In this document: one piece after another, positions 59,601 to 64,000 of the stretch
Layout of the letters: each line of letters starts with the position of its first letter
Numbering within the stretch: position 1 is the first letter of the stretch
Assembly: GCA_030144725.1 (NCBI GenBank)
Contig: JASKMD010000019.1
Coordinates: forward strand, 3,222,179 to 3,286,178
Reading direction: 5' to 3'
DNA length: 64,000 bases
Origin: Haematococcus lacustris
Taxonomy: Eukaryota > Chlorophyta > Chlorophyceae > Chlamydomonadales > Haematococcaceae
Notes under the pieces: generated by a model
What the model was told of the DNA's origin: nothing
The model's input: the letters and a program-made list of their open reading frames with translations, nothing else
Database searches by the model: none
Translations under genes and position numbers: made by a program

Positions 59601-62600
59601 GGACAGCTAGCACCAGGGGTGGAACATATGTATGGTGGGGGAACTGACCCTGACCAGGCCAGAAGGAGCTGTGAGAGCTGGCAAATCTAGGTCAATGAAC
59701 CAGGCCAAGATGGTGCAAGCATGTATGTGAGGCTTGACCTAGGGAGCAAGCCAATAGATGCAAGCCCACCACTGCCTGCCAGCAGTGCAGCTGCTGTGTG
59801 CAAGAGGCTGGCTGTGCATCACCAGTGGGGGTAGCAGGTGGTGGTGCTAGCAAAGAGAGTGTCGGTCCAAGTATGAGCAGTCCGTGAACAATCACTCCGT
59901 GAAAATGTACTGTGAGAACCCTAAGTTGCACAGCATAGGACCTAGCGGCGCAATGTCTTGGAAGAAGCAGAAGGGCTCTGCCAAGCAAAGGCAGGGCTCG
60001 ACAAAACACCCGTGATACAAAGTTAGTAGTGGTGCACTTTACTCTAACTGTGTGACCTTGGTGCTGTGTAAGCAGACATCGCGTCTGTTGGTGCCAGCGC
60101 AGGTTCTTGTTCTCAATCAGCCAGCGGTGAATGGCCAGCAGCCCTTTCAGAGCGGGCTAAACAAGTGCAGGGACACCAGGCCTGCAGACTGGCAGGTGGA
60201 CCACTGCCTGCTGCGTCCAGCAGCGTGATCAGCCAGTGTGGGGCCTGATGTGGTGCCCGGTAGTGGCCCCCCACATCCTGCCACAGCCCCCATGCAGCAG
60301 CCAGGCAGCCACATAGCCAGCAGCCTCAAAGCCAGGGCCCAGCACTCCCCCGCCAGCCAAGCGTAGCAAGCGCACCAAGGCTGAGCAGGCAGCTGAGCCC
60401 AGCCAGCTCACCAAGGGCAAAGGCAAGGCCAACGACATGGCTGCAAAAGCCAAGCCCCCACCACAGCCAGGGCATGTGTCTGGACAGGGACTGCAATGCA
60501 GCGCTGAACATGCAGCGCATTGGGAGGAGCAAGTGGTGCCCTGCTGGAGCTGTGCTGGTGGTTGGAGCAGCTGAAGCTGCCAGCCAAGGGCAAGGACTAC
60601 CCTGAGCTGGGGTACAAGCGGCTGTGAAACCAGCCATCCACGGCCCAGCAGGGGAAGCAGCAGCAGCATGTGGCACAGGAGTGTGTGCCCCCTCTTCAGC
60701 TGTTATCAGCTTACAATCATGCCCACTCTAGGCTATAGCCCTGTCACAGGGGTTAGGCAATAGTGTAGGTGGTAGGCGTCCATGCCATCTGCATGAAAAC
60801 ATAACTCCACACAGACAAGTCACCACCCCTAGTGAGGGGTCCGACTGTCCATAGTGGTCCCTAAAGATTCCTCATAGGAGTCCCTAATGAGGGACAAGGT
60901 ACTGGCAATGATTGTATACCAGTGTTTTTCTTGACGTTTTGCCCTGATGCATAATTGTTAGCTCAAAGTGACAAGGCTAAGACTGCACATTATGCATGAA
61001 TTCTACACTCTCACCACTCATACACTGGGACACCACGGCCCTGGGCCGTGACACTGCTCTTCCGCCACTGCTCCTCCTCCATGGCGCCTGACCCCTTTGG
61101 CTGCAGCTCTGAGGGCAGCTGGACTGACTGCCGCCCCCTGAAGGCGTCCCAGCCTGCCTTTACATCATTCCACACAGTGCTGACACGCCTGGTCCTTGGG
61201 CCTTCACGCCCAAATGCTGAGCTGACCTGCTGTGCCAGGCTGTCATGCCGGTCTGTGGCTGGTTTGGACGTCGAGGGTGCAGCCTGCCCTACCCCCATCA
61301 CCCCACCACCTGCTTGCTCAGCCCAGTTGAGGTGCACACTAGGCTCCTGTTCACTGGTCTTGTTGCGGAGCAGGCTGCGACTGCGCCTCAGCCTCAACCC
61401 AGTCTGCTCAGCTGGGGTGAGCAGCGGCGGGCTCCTATCCTGTGCCTCAGCCTGGCACACGGCAAACGGGGACCAGCCAGGCCCAGGCTCAACTGACTGC
61501 TGCCGTGACAGCTGAGCAACCCTCGGAGAAGGGTGTGATGGTGAAAGTGAAGGGGGGAGGGGGGAGGCGGAGGGGTGCAAGGGTGGTTGGGGTGGGTGTG
61601 GAGGGGGTTTAATCAGCAGGGAGGCCTCGCTGAGCTGCACATGATGCTCCCTCTTGACATTGCTGCGACGCGTGACCAGCTGGCTGCTGCGAGCTCCATT
61701 GGGCTGCATGTTTGGCCCTGCTTGATGGCTGCCAGGCATTGGCATAGCTGTGGCCATGGCCTTGGCTTCGGTTAGCACCCTGCGGCCATATTGCCAGGTG
61801 ATGGTGACAGCCAGCGTCACTGCTGGCAGCCATCACACACAGCAGCAGACATTGACATAGATAAGCATGCACCTGCCCTTGCACTTGTCCCAACCCTGAG
61901 AAACTGTGTGCCCATCACCACCAGCACAGCACACACTGCAGCAGGCATGGGCGCAGAAGGGCCCACAGCTGCTCTTGTGGTTGTCCTGGCCCAGACACGC
62001 CGCACCCCACCGCAGCTACTCACGGCTCCAGGATGTTGTAGGTGACCACAAGGTCCTTCAGGGCCAGGCCAGCCACATCATCAGGCTTGAAGGCAGTCCA
62101 GTCTGTGAAGTTAGGGCAGCTGCAAGCATGAGGGGAGGGGAGGGGCCACGCATTGCCTGGTCAAGCCCAGGCACATTGCTGCTGCCAAAGGCTGGTTGGC
62201 AGTCAAATACAAGCACGAGGGCCTGGCATGCCTGGCCAAGACCAGGCGCGCTGCTGCTGCCGGGTGCTGCTTCAGGCAAGGCACTGGTATGCCTGGGTAG
62301 CTGTGGTGACATCTGCCTTGTGTTGCTCGCCTCCTCCCTGCACTGTACTCACACCGGCATGGCACATGTGCGCAGCCCAAGCCTGCCCAGCATTGCCCTG
62401 CCCTGCACTCACACTGACACCACGCTCAAGTTGAGCATGAGCCACACTTTGGCCTCGTCAGGGCTCTGAGGCAGGGCTACCACCACGCCCATGAACATGG
62501 CGTCCTCACCTGGAACACCAGGCAGCAACCACAGACCGCTTTATTCTGGACCATCCTGAACCTATCAACACAAGGAGCAAACAGCCCCTCTGCAGCGATA

Positions 62601-63743
62601 GTGAGGTGCCATGCAATGCAATGCAAGGAGAAAAGGAAGGCCTAGTTGTTGGCATGCCCGTCCAGCCACCATCTCCAGGCTCAGAGTGCGGATTTCACAA
62701 CCCTTAGGTGCAGAGTGAAGACCTCACACTCACCTATGCCGCTGACCTGGGTCACCTGCAGCCACAGCAGGGGCAGGGCAGGCAGCACTGGCTGAGTGCA
62801 AGCAGCACTGGCTGAGGGGTTTGACCAGGTTGCACACAAGGGGTTTGACCAGGTTGCAAACAAATGCTGCACACAAGGGCCAGGCAGCTTAGCAGCTCAC
62901 CTGCAGCGTCACAGCCAGGGTGTACCGCTCACGATGCAGAGCAACAAAGGGGATGACATCGCCCAGGATCACGGCTTTGCCTGAGCAAATAAGAGCAGCA
63001 GCAGTGGTGGCAGCAGCAGCAGCAGCAGCAGAGGCTTGTCACCTTCTGCAGTATCACCTCATTGATGACTTGCTGCACCAGTACTGAGCGATGGCTTGCC
63101 TGTGGTGACGTAATTCCTGACAAACTGGTCGTGGTTGTTGCAGAAGGGATGGGGCATGATGTTGTTCACATTCCGCCCCTTTAACTCATTGCGGCTGTAG
63201 CCCAGCGCATCGCAAGCCACCTGCAGGCATGCGGAGAAGCAGCGCAAGGCGCAGTAGAGTTCAGCTTAGCATTCATTTTGATAGGTCAGCAGCTGCAGGA
63301 TTGGTGTCCAGCCACATTGGAACTCGGCTCTGGACTAGCCAGGACCCTGCTTGGCATCCAGCAGTATTAAGGGGCCAGCAGCTGCAGGAATGGTGCGCAG
63401 CATCAGCTGCAGCTGCAGGGCGCACCTGGTTGACGACCTGGATGATGCAGCGCGCGTTGATGATGATGATGGCGCGGCTCTCATTCCCTCGGTCTATCTC
63501 AGTCAGAGCTGAGCGCAGGCCAGGGTCCACCCCAGTCATGTCTGCAGGCAGCCAGGGGGGCTGGTGGTGTGAGGTGGGGTGGGGTGAGCATGCTAATTTA
63601 GGGCTAGTGAGGAAAATAGGGCAGGTGATGTGCCTGCAGCAAGATACTTGCAGCAAAGAGTGTAGAACTAGGGAAATTCCCTACCCGTGAACACATTGCT
63701 GTCCTTTGCCTTCTCCTCCTCCTGCTCAAGAGCATCAGCTTCC
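44649..63743 (-). CDS. Tiny-macrocysts (TmcB/TmcC)-type multi-PAS, multi-transmembrane protein; 5' end beyond the window
   Basis: Family members are large membrane proteins with PAS sensor domains found in protists and volvocine algae. The function is unknown. Phase-consistent exons: 63685-63743, 63426-63541, 63100-63220, 62901-62980, 62734-62755 (22 nt), 62413-62509, 62024-62119, about 61015-61815, 59355-59542, 58997-59219, 58608-58894, 58442-58510, 58176-58263, 57786-58024, 55550-57602, 55261-55355, 53730-53845, 52988-53166, 52161-52424, 51796-52026, 51509-51628, 51264-51392, 50846-51145, 50624-50734, 50485-50532 and 50141-50251. Less securely 46921-46998, then the last exon 44649-44946. 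PAS 1 reads RAIIIINARCIIQVVNQ, ALGYSRNELKGRNVNNIMP, HDQFVRNYVTT. Others start LLVTDRKGRVCHATK and CLSLVVDPSTGRVLSTG. Hydrophobic spans include LALAAIILAAHIAVFAILYS and LVASFALTWVILVLYLLLVF. KRVAELLSQLPAEVDVE near the end is the family tail. The joins at 61015-61815 and between 50141 and 44946 are unresolved. Confidence 0.83.
45290..45770 (+). pseudogene. degenerate Fanzor (eukaryotic TnpB) C-terminal fragment
   Basis: A diverged copy: RWVDQDCNAALETK keeps the D-x-D-x-NAA core of the third RuvC motif. Weak matches to the Pro/Ala/Ser-rich leader and to LPAKG follow. It lies in the last intron region of the PAS gene, antisense to it. Confidence 0.6.
46800..47155 (-). pseudogene. duplicated exon and intron pieces of the PAS gene
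   Basis: 46813-46890 (AGTGCCCGACTGTAC...AATGATGC and GATTGAGTGACTG) matches 49090-49135 and 50295-50330. 47124-47150 reads, minus sense, HGYMDSMDTM before a GT donor, echoing FMDSMDAM at 51796-51825. A partial duplication inside the gene is the simplest reading. Confidence 0.5.
47184..47350 (+). mobile_element. solo Fanzor-element 3' segment
   Basis: CTCTAGGCTATAGCCCTGTC, GTGTAGGTGGTAGGCG and CCCCTAGTGAGGGG match the 3' part of the fuller copies at 49185 and 60118. No coding remnant is attached directly. A separate scrap with LPAKG-like sense (LAKGNEHPGLGYKW) lies at about 47640-47695. Confidence 0.75.
49185..50015 (+). pseudogene. Fanzor (TnpB-like) C-terminal pseudogene with 3' segment
   Basis: The reading runs from DEF (zinc-ribbon approach in intact relatives) through TTAFRVQQRNQPVRGLM, SAKRSKRTKAEQAAEL and GRWLDRDCNAALNMQRMG, the final RuvC motif (D-x-D-x-N-A-A-x-N). 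Then come LPAKG and a poly-Gln tail. Stops interrupt it after the first block and after GLM. About 200 bp of conserved non-coding sequence follow the tail. It lies in an intron of the PAS gene, opposite strand. Confidence 0.75.
52545..52770 (-). mobile_element. solo Fanzor-element 3' segment, inverted
   Basis: In reverse complement it reads CTGAGCTATAGCCCTGTCAC, GTGTAGGTGTTAGGCGTCCA and ACCCTAGTGAGGGG, matching the other copies. The CAG-repeat and TGTGCC sequence that follows the coding tail elsewhere is present. Confidence 0.75.
54565..55250 (+). pseudogene. Fanzor-derived pseudogene with internal deletion
   Basis: Same leader as the 49185 copy, but a deletion joins AAELT directly to NMQRFG, removing the RuvC motif itself. 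LPAKGKEYHELGYRRLRD and the 3' segment with GCCAGTGAGGGGACC remain. Confidence 0.75.
60118..60848 (+). pseudogene. Fanzor (TnpB-like) C-terminal pseudogene with 3' segment
   Basis: SVARSKRTKAEQAAEPSQLT-like leader, DRDCNAALNMQRIG, LPAKGKDYPELGYKRL, then a premature stop and the conserved 3' segment ending CCCCTAGTGAGGGG. It lies in the intron between the 61015 and 59542 exons of the PAS gene, opposite strand. Confidence 0.75.
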
Positions 63744-64000
63744 CTGCAGTGCCAGAGCAGGGGAGTGGGTCAGCAGCAGTAGGGTTGGCTCTGCTGCCAC
63801 TGGCCATCAACTGGCGGTGTCATGGCTTGTCAGTGGTACACATAGGCCATCGGCCAACTGGCAGTATGTTGAGCCGCTGCCAGCAACTGGCCGCGTTATG
63901 GTCTGTCTGGTTATGCTCCTGCCTGCCCATGGCAGTTGGCTGGAATGTGTCGCACTACCTAGCACCTAATTGGCACCCAGTGTCAAGCAGCCAGGCAGGC

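Noticed and set aside
1..64000. tRNA, rRNA or other standard RNA genes
   Set aside because: I saw no cloverleaf-like or rRNA-like sequence by eye. A covariance-model scan was not possible.

Overview
This is nuclear DNA from a green alga of the order Chlamydomonadales. The evidence is short GT-AG introns packed into every gene, strong GC bias, Ala/Pro/Gln-rich linkers, UGUAA-type polyadenylation signals, a plastid Psb27 gene with a bipartite transit peptide, and very large microsatellites. The recurring Fanzor-tail fragments (RWLDRDCNAALNMQR type) resemble proteins I recall from Haematococcus, so Haematococcus lacustris or a close relative is my best guess. That identification is from memory only.

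Layout. 1-11 kb is repeat-rich: two (CCCCG)n arrays of about 1.6 and 1.5 kb, dispersed short elements, and one real gene, an expansin-like cell-wall protein on the minus strand (4.2-6.8 kb). 11,172-30,708 reads as one 19.5 kb DNA transposon. It has 16-bp inverted ends (CACTCAGG / CACACAGG) abutted outside by a near-identical direct repeat of about 18-19 bp. Just inside the ends lie arrays of a perfect 14-bp palindrome (CTACAGTACTGTAG). It carries a ten-exon TNP2/CACTA-type transposase (plus strand, 1598 codons, no frame break). A divergent multi-exon coiled-coil, Pro/Ala-rich gene B sits on the minus strand. A third minus-strand gene A has the HxD...H...R residues of an Fe(II)/2-oxoglutarate dioxygenase. 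Telomere-like repeats, a 44-bp minisatellite and a third palindrome array are embedded in the element.

31-33 kb holds gene debris and a SAP-like-domain gene. 34-43 kb is a compact housekeeping block: a bromodomain-NET protein (minus), Psb27 (minus), and the DEAD-box helicase Rok1/DDX52 (plus). Psb27 and Rok1 start 157 bp apart and head away from each other. 44.6-63.7 kb is one long minus-strand gene whose 5' end lies beyond the window. It encodes a multi-PAS, multi-membrane-span protein of the Tiny-macrocysts (TmcB/TmcC) type. Its introns are littered with C-terminal and 3'-end remnants of Fanzor (eukaryotic TnpB) elements.

Exon joins were made by hand from splice consensus, reading phase and protein sense. 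Where the summed exon length divides by three with matching phases throughout (transposase, Rok1, Psb27, bromodomain protein) I regard the model as firm. Gene B, gene A and parts of the PAS gene contain unresolved breaks.
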